A DNA stretch of 64,000 nucleotides from Citromicrobium bathyomarinum. GTDB lineage: Bacteria; Pseudomonadota; Alphaproteobacteria; Sphingomonadales; Sphingomonadaceae. The translations under genes were made by a program, and so were the position numbers. The notes under the pieces were generated by a model. It was not told the DNA's origin. It did no database searches and saw only the letters and a program-made list of their open reading frames with translations. The first letter of the stretch is position 1; each line of letters begins with the position of its first letter. Shown piece by piece: positions 9,775-18,770 of this stretch. Where the stretch lies: positions 620,001-684,000 of the forward strand of contig CP155577.1 of the NCBI GenBank assembly GCA_001306305.2, read 5' to 3'.

Positions 9775-10467
9775 TTAGCGGCGCGCGGCGGCCACTTCTT
9801 CCTGACTGATCGGAACGATCTTGATCTCGACCCGGCGGTTGAGCGGCTCGTTCACGTTGTCGCCGGTGCGAACGCGCAGGTACTGCGGGTCTTCACCATA
9901 GCCGCGGGTCGCGATGCGGGCGCGCGAGACACCCTGCGAGACGAGGTAATTGGCGACCGCTTGGGCGCGCTGTTCGGACAGCTGCTGGTTGTAGCTCGGG
10001 CTGCCGGTGGTGTCGGTGAAGCCGTACACGTCGATCAGCGAGTTGGGGTAGCGGATCATGCTCTGCGCCACGGTGTCGAGCGTGCGCTGGAAGCTCGGGT
10101 TGATGTTCGCCGAGTTGGTAGCGAAGGTCACGCCGTCGGGCAGGCGCACGAGAATCGCGTCCTGATCGCCGATTTCCTCGACATCGACGCCGCTGCCGGC
10201 GGTCTGCTCGTCAAGCTCGCGGATCTGGTCGTCGAACTGGTCGCCCAGCACTGCGCCGGCGGAACCGCCGATGCCGGCACCGATGATGCGGGCCGCGCCG
10301 CCGCCGATGATGTCGCCGAGCAGGTAGCCCAGCGTACCGCCGACTGCCGCGCCGATCGCGGTGCGCGAAACCTTCTGCTCACCTGTGTTGGGGTCGGTAA
10401 CGCAGGCGGAGGTGCTCACCAGCGCCGCAATGGCTACCGACGAGAGAATAAGACGGGGGGTTTTCAT
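9775..10467 (-). CDS. OmpA family lipoprotein with glycine-zipper domain
   Basis: Predicted outer-membrane lipoprotein that anchors to peptidoglycan, resembling YiaD/Pal-like proteins. It begins MKTPRLILSSVAIAALV with a lipobox around STSAC (lipidated Cys about residue 22), then a glycine-rich zipper segment (GAAVGGTLGYLLGDIIGGG), an acidic linker and a C-terminal OmpA domain with DVYGFTDTTGS, QQLSEQRAQAVANYLVSQGV and RGYGEDPQY. The 230-residue start at 10467 is chosen because it supplies the signal peptide; the longer open frame upstream does not. It stands alone with its own terminator. Confidence 0.9.
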   Translation of the reverse strand: MKTPRLILSSVAIAALVSTSACVTDPNTGEQKVSRTAIGAAVGGTLGYLLGDIIGGGAARIIGAGIGGSAGAVLGDQFDDQIRELDEQTAGSGVDVEEIGDQDAILVRLPDGVTFATNSANINPSFQRTLDTVAQSMIRYPNSLIDVYGFTDTTGSPSYNQQLSEQRAQAVANYLVSQGVSRARIATRGYGEDPQYLRVRTGDNVNEPLNRRVEIKIVPISQEEVAAARR

Positions 10468-10647
10468 GAACTTGGTATCCCTTTGTGGTTTTTTATGCGC
10501 GCCCCCTCGGGCGCAAGTGCGGGCTTCGCGTCCCACCCACGCTAGCCGGTTCGTCAACGCCGCCCGCTTCCCGCTTGTTCCCGGCGGCCTGCACAAGCCG
10601 GTTCACGGCTGGCGCGGCGCAAGATTTGTGCTAGCGCGGCAGACACC

Positions 10648-11982
10648 GTGACACCTTTCCCCTGGACAGACCTGATCATCATTGCCGGATTGATCGTGCT
10701 CAACGGCGTCTTCGCGATGTCGGAGCTGGCGATCGTTTCGGCCAAGCACACCCGCCTGCAGGCCAAGGCGGAGGGCGGCAGCGTTGCCGCGGCAACCGCA
10801 CTGGAGCTGGCGGGCGATCCGGGCAAGTTCCTCTCCACCGTGCAGATCGGGATCACCTTGGTCGGGATCATTGCCGGCGCTTACTCGGGCGCGAGCCTGG
10901 GCGGCCCGGTGGGCGAACGAATCGGCGATCCGCTGGGGCTGTCGGCCGACCGCGCGGAGCAGGTCGGCTTCATTCTGGTGATCGTGCTGACCACCTATGC
11001 CAGCCTGGTGATCGGCGAACTGGTGCCCAAGCAGCTCGCCCTGCGCTCGGCCGACCGGATCGCGATGGTCATGGCGCAGCCGATGAAATGGCTCGCGACG
11101 ATTGCCGCGCCGGTGGTGTGGGTGCTCGATTTCTCCTCCGCCACCATCGTCCGCCTGTTCGGCGTGCGTCCGGGTGGGCAGAACAGCGTCACCGCCGAAG
11201 AACTGCAGATGCTGTTTGCCGAAGCGACCCGCAGCGGAGTGCTGGAGGCTGACCAGAGCGCCATCCTGAAAGGCGTGGTGAGGCTGGCCGATCGCCCTGT
11301 GCGCGAAGTGATGACTCCGCGCACCGAGCTCGACTGGATCGATGCCGATGCCGACCGGGCCGAGATCGAGGCGACCATCGGCGACACGCCGCACTCGCTG
11401 CTGCCGGTGGCGGAAGGCTCTGCCGACAAGGTTGTCGGCGTGGTCAAGGTGCGCGAAGTGCTTGCCGCGATGCTGACCGGGCAGCCGTTCAAGCTGACCG
11501 ACCTGGCCAAGCGGGTGGAGGTGGTGCCCGACCAGCTCGACGCGATGGATGCGCTGCGCGTGCTTCAGCAGGCCGAAGTGGCGATGGCCATGGTCCACGA
11601 CGAATACGGGCATCTCGACGGGATCGTGACCCCGATCGACCTGCTCACCGCGATCGTCGGCCAGTTCGAAAGCGACAAGGATCAGGGCGAGATACCCGAG
11701 GTGATCGAGCGCGCGGATGGATCGCTGCTGATCTCCGGCAGTCTCGATGCGGAATCGCTCGGCGACCGGCTGGCGCTGGATTACGGCGAGGATCGCGAAT
11801 TCGCCACCGCCGCCGGATTTGCGCTCTCCGTGCTCAAGCATCTGCCCGAGGAGGGCGAGGTCTTCACCCACCAGGGCTGGCAGTTCGAAGTGGTCGACAT
11901 GGACGGGCGCAAGATCGACAAGCTGCTGGTGCAGCAGAACGACTCGCCCGGTTCGGTTGCGACGGCCGATCTTGCCCAGTGA
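10648..11982 (+). CDS. CNNM/CorC-HlyC family CBS-domain transporter
   Basis: Membrane protein of the UPF0053 (DUF21-CBS-CorC_HlyC) family, linked to Mg2+/Co2+ efflux or ion homeostasis. Four hydrophobic segments in the DUF21 domain (residues about 1-190, with GVFAMSELAIVSAKHTRLQ, TVQIGITLVGIIAGAYSGA and IGELVPKQLALR), two CBS domains (from VREVMTPRTELDWIDAD) and a C-terminal CorC/HlyC domain ending at FEVVDMDGRKIDKLLV. It has 444 residues and a GTG start. First of three same-strand genes; its TGA overlaps a possible GTG start of the next gene. Confidence 0.9.
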   Translation: MTPFPWTDLIIIAGLIVLNGVFAMSELAIVSAKHTRLQAKAEGGSVAAATALELAGDPGKFLSTVQIGITLVGIIAGAYSGASLGGPVGERIGDPLGLSADRAEQVGFILVIVLTTYASLVIGELVPKQLALRSADRIAMVMAQPMKWLATIAAPVVWVLDFSSATIVRLFGVRPGGQNSVTAEELQMLFAEATRSGVLEADQSAILKGVVRLADRPVREVMTPRTELDWIDADADRAEIEATIGDTPHSLLPVAEGSADKVVGVVKVREVLAAMLTGQPFKLTDLAKRVEVVPDQLDAMDALRVLQQAEVAMAMVHDEYGHLDGIVTPIDLLTAIVGQFESDKDQGEIPEVIERADGSLLISGSLDAESLGDRLALDYGEDREFATAAGFALSVLKHLPEEGEVFTHQGWQFEVVDMDGRKIDKLLVQQNDSPGSVATADLAQ

Positions 11983-12029
11983 CAGCCGGGGGTGACGGAA
12001 CGGGCCCGCTCACGGGGCATTCGACCATC

Positions 12030-12887
12030 ATGAGTATATCCCGCGATATCTGGTTGATTACGAACGAAGGCAGCGGATCGGTGCGCGAAGAGCTGCTCGC
12101 CGATCTGCACCAGGCGTGCGAGCGATCCAGCCTGTGCATCGCCGAGCGTACGACCTTCCCTTCCGAAGAGATTCCTTCGGTTGCGCAACTCGACCAGCGC
12201 GGTATCGACACCGTCGTCGCTTTGGGCGGTGACGGCACGATCAATGCGGTGGTCGCGCAGCTCGCGGGATGGGGTGGGGCGGTCCTGCCGCTGCCGGGCG
12301 GTACGCAGAATCTTCTGCCCAAGCGGGTCCATGGAGAGGCCGGGGTCCACGAGGTAATCGAGGCGTTCTCCACCGGAAAGGCGCGCCGGGTCCGGCCGCA
12401 GATCATCCGCTCGTCAAAGGGCATCGCGCTGGCCGGGCTGCTGGTCGGCCCCGGGACCAGCTGGAACGAGGTGCGCGAGGCGCTGCGCGCGGCCGATGCC
12501 GGTGGGATGCTGGCGGCGGCGGGTGCCGCGATTCAGAACACAGCCGGCCAGCCGCCCGTGCTGATCCGGCAGCCCGATACGGGCGCGCCCGAAGGCTACC
12601 CGATTCTGGAGCTGATGCCGCATGCGGGAGGCATCGATATTGCCGCGTACCACGCGCGGACCGGGGCTGATTTCGTCGCCCAGACCTGGGCGCTGTTGCG
12701 GCAGGAATTTCGCGAGGGACCGCACGATACCTTCGGCCCGTTTCAGGAGGTAACGCTCGCCAGCACTGGGGCTCAGCCGCTCGACCTGCTGCTTGACGGC
12801 GAGCCTGCCCATGGCGATGCGACCGAGACATTCGCGCTCGAGAAAAGCCCCGTCGATCTGATCGCGACACTGGCGCAAGAGGACTGA
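12030..12887 (+). CDS. diacylglycerol kinase-like catalytic domain protein
   Basis: Lipid/NAD kinase superfamily protein with a diacylglycerol-kinase catalytic domain. The nucleotide-binding motif ALGGDGTINAV is near residue 65 and the substrate loop LPLPGGTQNLLPK follows; the rest forms the beta-rich C-terminal part. Such proteins phosphorylate diacylglycerol or related lipids; the actual substrate is not visible. ATG 12030 gives 285 residues starting MSISRDIWLITNEGSGS, which resembles the family start. A GTG at 11979, overlapping the previous stop by four bases, would add 17 residues and cannot be excluded. Confidence 0.78.
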   Translation: MSISRDIWLITNEGSGSVREELLADLHQACERSSLCIAERTTFPSEEIPSVAQLDQRGIDTVVALGGDGTINAVVAQLAGWGGAVLPLPGGTQNLLPKRVHGEAGVHEVIEAFSTGKARRVRPQIIRSSKGIALAGLLVGPGTSWNEVREALRAADAGGMLAAAGAAIQNTAGQPPVLIRQPDTGAPEGYPILELMPHAGGIDIAAYHARTGADFVAQTWALLRQEFREGPHDTFGPFQEVTLASTGAQPLDLLLDGEPAHGDATETFALEKSPVDLIATLAQED

Positions 12888-12891
12888 CCCG

Positions 12892-13746
12892 ATGGCCGAC
12901 ACGCTGCTGTTTCACGTCAGCGACATTCACTTCGGGCTCGAAAACAACGAGGCGCTCGACTGGTTCGCTGCCGAGGTCGCGCGGCTGAGGCCCGATGCGG
13001 TCGCGATAACCGGCGACCTGACGATGCGTGCGCGCCACCACGAATTTCGCGCGGCGGAAGAGTGGATCGGGACCCTGCAGGCCCCCGCCACGCTCGATGT
13101 CGGCAATCACGACATGCCCTATTTCAACCTGATCGAGCGGTTTGTAACGCCCTACAAGCGGTTCGGGCGGCTTACGGAGATTGTCGAGCGGGAGATCGAC
13201 CTGCCGGGGATCGCGCTGGTGCCGCTAAAAACCGCGGTCCGCGCGCAGCCCCGCTTCAACTGGTCCAAGGGGTGGGTCACGGGCCGCGCGCTGGAGGACT
13301 GCCTCGCGCGGATCGACGCACTGCCCGCTGGCACCCGCGCGCTGGTGACCGTGCATCACCCTTTGCGCGAAGTCGGTACGCAAGGCACCGCGATGACCCG
13401 CGGCGGCTCGAATGCGCTGGCTGAACTGGCGAAGCGCAATGTGCTCGGCGTGCTGTCCGGGCATGTCCACGACGCGTTCGAGATCATGGAGGACACGCCC
13501 CATGGCCCGGTCCGCATGATCGGCGCGGGCACGCTGTCGCAGCGCCTGCGCTCCACCCCGCCGAGCTTCAACGAACTGCGCTGGGATGGCGAGACGCTGC
13601 GGGTGCATATCCGCAATCTCGAGAACATCGAGGACGAGGCGATGAAGATCGACGACGTCCCCGAGGACGCGCATCCGCCGCGCGAAGAGGGCGAACCGGT
13701 CGCGCCCGTCGGCGCTGTTCCGCGCACCGATCCGCCGGTGAGTTGA
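12892..13746 (+). CDS. metallophosphoesterase (calcineurin-like)
   Basis: Two-metal phosphoesterase of the class III cyclic-nucleotide phosphodiesterase / calcineurin-like superfamily. All metal-site motifs are in order: HVSDIHFG (residues 8-15), TGDLTMRAR, DVGNHDMPY, TVHHPLRE and LSGHVHDAF. 284 residues, starting four bases after the previous stop codon, so probably co-transcribed with the lipid-kinase-like gene. The C-terminal 45 residues are acidic and Pro-rich, outside the catalytic fold. Substrate unknown. Confidence 0.87.
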   Translation: MADTLLFHVSDIHFGLENNEALDWFAAEVARLRPDAVAITGDLTMRARHHEFRAAEEWIGTLQAPATLDVGNHDMPYFNLIERFVTPYKRFGRLTEIVEREIDLPGIALVPLKTAVRAQPRFNWSKGWVTGRALEDCLARIDALPAGTRALVTVHHPLREVGTQGTAMTRGGSNALAELAKRNVLGVLSGHVHDAFEIMEDTPHGPVRMIGAGTLSQRLRSTPPSFNELRWDGETLRVHIRNLENIEDEAMKIDDVPEDAHPPREEGEPVAPVGAVPRTDPPVS

Positions 13747-13775
13747 TCCGCGCACGCGAAAAACCAGTTTCCCAA

Positions 13776-13807
13776 ACAAAAAGGGCGGCGCCTCGCGGCA
13801 CCGCCCC
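13776..13807 (-). terminator. rho-independent terminator of rplM-rpsI
   Basis: Stem GGGCGGCGCC / GGCACCGCCC (one G-T pair) with a TCGC loop, followed on the minus strand by TTTTTGTTTGGG, 27 bases after the rpsI stop codon. Confidence 0.85.
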
Positions 13808-13833
13808 TCCTGGTGATCCGTTGTTCTTGTAGC

Positions 13834-14382
13834 TTAGCGCTTCGAGAACTGGAAGCTACGACGTGCCTTGGCACGGCCGTACTTCTTACGCTCGACCACG
13901 CGGCTGTCGCGGGTCAGGAAGCCTGCCGCCTTGACCGTGCCGCGCAGCGCGGGCTCGTACTTGGACAGAGCCTGTGCGATGCCGTGCTTCACCGCACCGG
14001 CCTGGCCCGACAGGCCGCCGCCGCGAACGGTGGCGATCACGTCGTACTGGCCTTCGCGATCGGTGATCGCGAACGGCTGGTTGATCACGAGGCGCAGAGT
14101 CGGACGTGCGAAATAGGTTTCCTGCTCCTTGCCGTTGATCGTGATCGTGCCCTTGCCCGGCTTGATCCACACGCGGGCGACCGCGTCCTTGCGGCGACCG
14201 GTGGCGTAGGCGCGGCCATGCTGGTCCAGCTCCTGCTCGCGCAGCGGCGCGGTGCTTTCGGCAACCACGGCGGCGTCGGCAGCAGGCGCATCACCCGCGA
14301 TGTTCGCGAGATCGGCGAGATCGCGCACGCTCTCGGCCTTTTCGGACCCTTGCGATTCGTTCTGGTTCTTGTCGTCGGCCAT
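13834..14382 (-). CDS. rpsI: 30S ribosomal protein S9
   Basis: Small-subunit protein S9, whose C-terminal tail reaches the P-site tRNA. The core begins at [16 protein letters not shown] and ends with the conserved [17 protein letters not shown]. At 182 residues it is about 50 longer than E. coli S9: an acidic N-terminal extension ([18 protein letters not shown] onward, about residues 1-52) precedes the core. Its ATG overlaps the rplM stop codon by one base (TAATG), giving translational coupling. A strong terminator follows. Confidence 0.97.
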   Translation of the reverse strand: MADDKNQNESQGSEKAESVRDLADLANIAGDAPAADAAVVAESTAPLREQELDQHGRAYATGRRKDAVARVWIKPGKGTITINGKEQETYFARPTLRLVINQPFAITDREGQYDVIATVRGGGLSGQAGAVKHGIAQALSKYEPALRGTVKAAGFLTRDSRVVERKKYGRAKARRSFQFSKR

Positions 14383-14861
14383 TATGCGAGAGCCTTGTTC
14401 TTGCGGTTCATCGAAGCAACGTCGAGCACCTCGGGCTTCTGCCCGTCATGCGGATGCTCGGTGCCGGCATACAGGTGCAGCGCCTTCATCTGCTGGCGAC
14501 CAAGCGGCCCGCGCGGAATCATCCGCTCGACAGCCTTTTCCACCACGCGCTCGGGGAACTTGCCCTCGAGGATCTTGGCGGGCGTGGTTTCCTTGATGCC
14601 GCCGGCATAGCCGGTGTGCTTGTAATACTTCTTGTTGCCCATCTTGCGGCCGGTGAACTTCACCTTGTCCGCATTGAGGATGATCACGTGATCACCGCAA
14701 TCGACGTGCGGGGTGTAGCTCGGCTTGTGCTTGCCGCGCAGGATGTTCGCAACGATCGAGGCGAGGCGGCCAACAACCAGGCCTTCCGCGTCGATTACAT
14801 ACCAGTTCTTTTCGACCTCGGCCGGCTTGATCGACCGGGTCATCTTGCTGAGCGCCTTCAT
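14382..14861 (-). CDS. rplM: 50S ribosomal protein L13
   Basis: Large-subunit assembly-initiating protein L13 (159 residues). Signature parts are [66 protein letters not shown] and [19 protein letters not shown]. The first gene of the usual rplM-rpsI pair. A later start at the seventh codon ([10 protein letters not shown]) is possible; the longer form is kept because both are short and in frame. Confidence 0.97.
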   Translation of the reverse strand: MKALSKMTRSIKPAEVEKNWYVIDAEGLVVGRLASIVANILRGKHKPSYTPHVDCGDHVIILNADKVKFTGRKMGNKKYYKHTGYAGGIKETTPAKILEGKFPERVVEKAVERMIPRGPLGRQQMKALHLYAGTEHPHDGQKPEVLDVASMNRKNKALA

Positions 14862-14949
14862 GGCTATCGTGTCCCTCGAGAATTAGGGGGGTCTCGCCGG
14901 AGGATGAAACGCGTGTTTCGCCGATTCGCCCAGCCGGTCGTGGAGCGCG

Positions 14950-14978
14950 CTAATGCGTCCAAAGGCCTCCCAAGTCAA
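14950..14978 (-). promoter_or_regulatory. predicted promoter of rplM-rpsI
   Basis: On the minus strand TTGACT is followed after 17 bases by CATTAG, about 90 bases upstream of the rplM ATG. The -35 box matches the alphaproteobacterial housekeeping consensus well; the -10 match is weak. Inference only. Confidence 0.35.
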
Positions 14979-15005
14979 GCAATCTCGGGGGTTAGAGAAG
15001 AGGTA

Positions 15006-15725
15006 TTATGATACCGTGTCGTATAGCCGCCAAGTTTCGGCGGCGCTGCGCGAACTCTCGCCAACCGTTGTAATCGCTTCGCGCACGAAGCTTTCGAGCA
15101 GCCCGGATGCCGGGGCTGCCAGCGCCATTTCGCGCAGTTCGACCCGGCCCTGCCCGCCATCCGCCAGGGCGATCTCGCGGGTCGCCGTCCTGTCCCGGGG
15201 GGCTGGAAAGAGGAGGTCAGGTGGCAGGTGCGAAAGCCAGCCCATCTGCCGCTGCGAAAGCTGGGTGACGAATTGCCGCACGTTCAGGTCCACGGCGGGT
15301 GCGGACGAATGGCCCGCCACATAGTCTGCCGCAGCCTCGATTACCGTGTCGGGGAGAGGATCGAGCGCGCGATCGCCGGGCAGATCCACGATCGTCCCGC
15401 TGGCCGAGAGCCGCAGGGGCAGCAGGCTGGCTGCGCGCTGCTCCTCCAGCCGGGCGAGTGCGGCGAGCGCTGGCGGCGCCTCGACCACGCTCGTCACCTG
15501 CTCCCCGGTCACTTCAACACCGCCGCGAGCCGCCGCATCGAACCGGATCAGCCAGCCGCGATTGACGATGATTGCCTTGCCGTCGAACAGGTCGCGCCGC
15601 AGCACGCGCTCCAGCCGGAATTCGCCCTGAGGAACGGCGCGCGCGGCGAGCAGCGAAGCGGGGTGGAGGGCAAGCGGCGCAAACCCGACCAGACCAAGCC
15701 CCGTCAGAAAGCCGCGCCGCTCCAT
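15006..15725 (-). CDS. hypothetical exported protein (Tat-like signal)
   Basis: 239 residues, not recognised. The N terminus MERRGFLTGLGLVGFAPLAL resembles a twin-arginine export signal (RRGFL before a hydrophobic core). The rest has no metal or nucleotide motif that I can see and contains several acidic, Leu-rich amphipathic segments. Start 15725 is chosen because it places the signal at the N terminus and begins five bases after the cutA stop. Third gene of a probable ctaA-cutA-orphan operon, so a role around the cytochrome-oxidase/copper context is possible but unproven. Confidence 0.7.
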   Translation of the reverse strand: MERRGFLTGLGLVGFAPLALHPASLLAARAVPQGEFRLERVLRRDLFDGKAIIVNRGWLIRFDAAARGGVEVTGEQVTSVVEAPPALAALARLEEQRAASLLPLRLSASGTIVDLPGDRALDPLPDTVIEAAADYVAGHSSAPAVDLNVRQFVTQLSQRQMGWLSHLPPDLLFPAPRDRTATREIALADGGQGRVELREMALAAPASGLLESFVREAITTVGESSRSAAETWRLYDTVS

Positions 15726-15730
15726 CTTGG

Positions 15731-16042
15731 CTAACCGCCCAGCGCCGCCAGCCAGGCCGTCGTGGCCTTGCCAGCGCTGTCCGCGCGCCAACCGAGAATG
15801 GCGGGCGCTTCATATTGGTGCAGCGTTTCCAGACGCGCGACGGCATCGTCCAGCCGCTCGGCATTGGTCTTGAACAGGATCGCGATCTCCTCGCCCTCGC
15901 CGCGCTCGCCATCCCATTCGAACAGCGACTTGATCCGGCCGATCACATTGGCACAGGCAATCAGCCGCTCGTCCAGCAGTTGCGAGGCGACCGCGCGGGC
16001 GTCCTCTCGAGTGGCGAACACGGTGTATATCAGCGCGCTCAC
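15731..16042 (-). CDS. cutA: divalent-cation tolerance protein CutA
   Basis: Small trimeric protein of the CutA1 family (103 residues), named for copper tolerance though its activity is unsettled. Marks: IYTVFATREDARAVASQLLD, ERLIACANVIGRIKSLFEW, GEEIAILFKTNAERLDDAVARL-type strand-helix pattern, and YEAPAILGW. The start is a GTG at 16042 overlapping the ctaA stop by four bases (GTGA), which is strong evidence for this start over the longer upstream frame. Confidence 0.92.
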   Translation of the reverse strand: MSALIYTVFATREDARAVASQLLDERLIACANVIGRIKSLFEWDGERGEGEEIAILFKTNAERLDDAVARLETLHQYEAPAILGWRADSAGKATTAWLAALGG

Positions 16043-17121
16043 GCGGCGAGCCCCTCCATCCTGCTGGTCCGTTGGCCCAGCGAGTGGGCCGAGGCGGCAG
16101 TGGCGGCGACCAGAAGGGCACCGGTCACCTGGTGGGCGACCGCGACCCAGATCGACACTCCCGTGACGACCGTGACGATCCCCAGCAGAACCTGCGTGCA
16201 GACGATCACCAGCAGAGCCTTGCCCGCGATCCCCTCCCGCCGGGAGGCTTGCAGGCCGAGCCAGACAAGCGCCGCGAAGGCGATCCACGCGAACCAGCGG
16301 TGGAGGAAGTGCAGCAGGAAGGGATCATGCGTGAAGGCCCAGAACGCGCCCTGCGCCCAATTCGCCTCGGGCAGGAAGCGACCCTGCATCAGCGGCCAGG
16401 TATTCGACGCCAGCCCCGCGTTAAGCCCCGCGACCCACGCACCCAGCACGATCTGGATAAACAGAACCACGCCCGCCAGCGCGGCGAACGGGGGCAGCCG
16501 CGCCGGTCGTGCGCGCGGATCGCGCTTTAGCGTGCGCAGGTCGAGCGCGGTCCACACCAGCCCCGCCAGCGTAATCAGCGCGGTGCCGAGGTGGATCGAA
16601 AGCCAGAAATGGCTCACGTCGGTCATCTCGCCGCCGAGGCCGGAACGGACCATCAGCCAGCCGAACACGCCCTGCAGGCCGCCCAGCGCGAGCAGCGCGA
16701 GCAGCCGAGGCTTGTAGCCCCGCGGAATCCATCCGCGCACCCAGGCGAAGATCAGGGGTAGCGCAAACACCATTCCGATCAGTCGCCCGAGCAGACGGTG
16801 GAACCATTCCCAGAAGAAAATCCCTTTGAAGTCGGATAGCGTCATGCCCGCAGGCCCCGCCTCAAGCCGATATTCCGGGGTCGCCTGATATCTCGCGAAC
16901 TCCGCCTGCCATGCCTGTTCGCTGAGCGGCGGCAGCACGCCTGTGACCGGGTCCCACTGGGTGATCGAAAGGCCGGATTCGGTCAGCCGGGTAATGCCGC
17001 CAACCGCCACGATCGTAACCACCAGCACGGCCACCACAATCAGCCACCACGCGAGCCATCCGGGGCGGGCGGTGTCGATCATGCGCGGGGTGTCGGGGCG
17101 GCGGGATAACAGGCTTGCCAT
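16039..17121 (-). CDS. ctaA: heme A synthase (COX15/CtaA)
   Basis: Membrane enzyme converting heme O to heme A for aa3-type cytochrome oxidase. About eight membrane segments; the conserved His ligands appear in EWFHRLLGR, HFWLSIHLGTA, LLHFLHRWFAW and AVAHQVTGALL. The N-terminal signature GGITRLTESGLSITQWDPVTG is visible in pieces (ITRLTESGLSITQW). 360 residues from ATG 17121; a longer frame upstream lacks conservation. Heads an operon with cutA and an exported orphan. COX-type oxidase genes are not in this window. Confidence 0.95.
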   Translation of the reverse strand: MASLLSRRPDTPRMIDTARPGWLAWWLIVVAVLVVTIVAVGGITRLTESGLSITQWDPVTGVLPPLSEQAWQAEFARYQATPEYRLEAGPAGMTLSDFKGIFFWEWFHRLLGRLIGMVFALPLIFAWVRGWIPRGYKPRLLALLALGGLQGVFGWLMVRSGLGGEMTDVSHFWLSIHLGTALITLAGLVWTALDLRTLKRDPRARPARLPPFAALAGVVLFIQIVLGAWVAGLNAGLASNTWPLMQGRFLPEANWAQGAFWAFTHDPFLLHFLHRWFAWIAFAALVWLGLQASRREGIAGKALLVIVCTQVLLGIVTVVTGVSIWVAVAHQVTGALLVAATAASAHSLGQRTSRMEGLAA

Positions 17122-17235
17122 GGCGCCTGAATGCGTGCCCGCGCGCCCAGTTGCAAGCACGCAAACCTGCGTCAGGGCTGAATTTTCGCCCCGGTTATCT
17201 TGCAAAATAAAACAACGTCACATACTTGGCTGGCA

Positions 17236-17643
17236 ATGGACATCCGCAGTCTCTCGAATCGTGTCCGTCTCGATGCGATGGGTATCGCCCTGTCCGCGCT
17301 GTGCGTGGTGCACTGCGTGCTGACCATCGTGGTGATTTCCTCGCTGGGCCTCGCGGGTGGCTGGCTGCTCGCGCCCGAACTGCACTGGTGGGGCCTTGCC
17401 GCCGCGACGATCATCGCCGGCGTCGCGATCGGTATCGGCGCGGTGCGGCACAAGCGGCGGATGCCCTTCGTGATCGCGATGACCGGGCTCACCTTCATGG
17501 GCGGTGCGCTGGCTGCGCCGCACGGGGTGGAAGAAGCCGCGCTGACGATCATCGGCGTGGCGCTGGTTTCGCTTGGCCACGTGCTCAACCTGCGCAGTTC
17601 GAGCGACCACAGGCACGGCATTGTCTTGCGCGAACGGCGCTGA
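17236..17643 (+). CDS. MerC-domain membrane protein
   Basis: 135-residue protein with four predicted membrane segments and the MerC-family cysteine motif in the first one ([11 protein letters not shown]). MerC proteins move Hg2+ in mer operons, but chromosomal MerC-like proteins of alphaproteobacteria often sit outside such loci and may handle another soft metal. No merA or merR is nearby. ATG 17236 (MDIRSLSN) is preferred to a TTG 36 bases upstream. The thiSG gene starts 19 bases after its stop, so the two are probably co-transcribed. Confidence 0.8.
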   Translation: MDIRSLSNRVRLDAMGIALSALCVVHCVLTIVVISSLGLAGGWLLAPELHWWGLAAATIIAGVAIGIGAVRHKRRMPFVIAMTGLTFMGGALAAPHGVEEAALTIIGVALVSLGHVLNLRSSSDHRHGIVLRERR

Positions 17644-17662
17644 GGCCCCAAGTCGCCCGGCC

Positions 17663-18655
17663 ATGAGCGACACCAGATCCATCCAGCTGAACGGCGAGAG
17701 CCGCACCACCACCGCCCCCGACATCGCCGCGCTAGTGCGCGAACTCGGCCTTGCACCCGAAAAGGTCGCGGTCGAGCATAATGGCGAGATCGCACCGCGA
17801 TCGCAGCTGGCCGAGATCGCGCTGACCGATGGCGATTCGCTGGAGATCGTGCACTTCGTGGGCGGAGGCGACCATGCGGCGCACGACGATGACACGTGGA
17901 GTGTCGCCGGGCGCACCTTCCGCTCTCGCCTGATCGTGGGCACCGGCAAGTACAAGGACTTCGCGCAGAACGCCGCTGCGCTGGAGGCGAGCGGGGCGGA
18001 GATCGTCACCGTCGCGGTGCGGCGCGTGAACGTGTCCGACCCCAATCAGCCGATGCTGACCGATTTCATCGACCCGAAGAAGGTCACATACCTGCCCAAC
18101 ACCGCGGGCTGCTTCACTGCCGACGAGGCGGTGCGCACGCTGCGTCTCGCCCGCGAGGCGGGCGGCTGGGATCTGGTCAAGCTGGAGGTGCTGGGCGAGG
18201 CGAAGACGCTCTACCCCGACATGCGCGAGACCCTGCGCGCGACCGAGACGCTGGCCAAGGAAGGCTTCCACCCGATGGTTTATTGCGCGGACGATCCCAT
18301 CGCCGCCAAGCAGCTAGAGGAAGCGGGCGCGGTCGCGATCATGCCGCTGGGCGCGCCGATCGGCAGTGGCCTGGGCATCCAGAACCGCGTGACCATACGC
18401 CTGATCGTCGAAGGTGCGAGTGTGCCGGTGCTGGTCGATGCCGGTGTCGGCACCGCGTCGGATGCGGCGGTCGGCATGGAGCTGGGCTGCGACGGGATCC
18501 TGATGAACACCGCGATCGCCGAGGCTAAAGACCCGATTCGCATGGCCCGGGCGATGCGCCGGGCGGTGCAGGCCGGGCGCGACGCCTACCTCTCCGGACG
18601 CATGGCGACGCGTAAATATGCGGACCCCTCCAGCCCGCTCGCAGGGCTTATCTGA
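17663..18655 (+). CDS. thiG: ThiS-ThiG fusion: sulfur carrier / thiazole synthase
   Basis: Makes the thiazole phosphate of thiamine. Residues 1 to about 68 are a ThiS ubiquitin-like carrier ending in the diglycine region ([12 protein letters not shown], residues 59-70); residues about 80-330 are ThiG, a TIM-barrel with [27 protein letters not shown], the Schiff-base Lys in DLVKLEVLG, and [20 protein letters not shown]. In unfused systems the ThiS Gly-Gly must be a free C terminus to carry thiocarboxylate; here it is internal. ATG 17663 starts the ThiS part. No TPP riboswitch was seen upstream. Confidence 0.93.
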   Translation: MSDTRSIQLNGESRTTTAPDIAALVRELGLAPEKVAVEHNGEIAPRSQLAEIALTDGDSLEIVHFVGGGDHAAHDDDTWSVAGRTFRSRLIVGTGKYKDFAQNAAALEASGAEIVTVAVRRVNVSDPNQPMLTDFIDPKKVTYLPNTAGCFTADEAVRTLRLAREAGGWDLVKLEVLGEAKTLYPDMRETLRATETLAKEGFHPMVYCADDPIAAKQLEEAGAVAIMPLGAPIGSGLGIQNRVTIRLIVEGASVPVLVDAGVGTASDAAVGMELGCDGILMNTAIAEAKDPIRMARAMRRAVQAGRDAYLSGRMATRKYADPSSPLAGLI

Positions 18656-18770
18656 CGCCGCTGAGGAAAGACCGGATATCAAGCTTAGCGGTTTGTTTAC
18701 CAAGATCGCGGAAACATGCCTCTCATCGGACAAACGGGCCGCCTCGACTCGGCGGCCACGGAGGGGCACG

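Noticed and set aside
11979-12029. GTG start 51 bases earlier for the diacylglycerol-kinase-like gene
   Set aside because: It would overlap the previous stop (GTGA), which is attractive, but the added 17 residues look unrelated to the family and no ribosome site is clear; left as an alternative only.
17122-17235. Possible Zur box (GGTTAT...ATAAAAC) before the merC-like gene
   Set aside because: The half-sites are too far apart and imperfect compared with the alphaproteobacterial Zur palindrome.
17122-17662. TPP riboswitch ahead of merC-like/thiSG
   Set aside because: Neither the CUGAGA core nor the pyrophosphate-binding helix sequence is present in either upstream gap.
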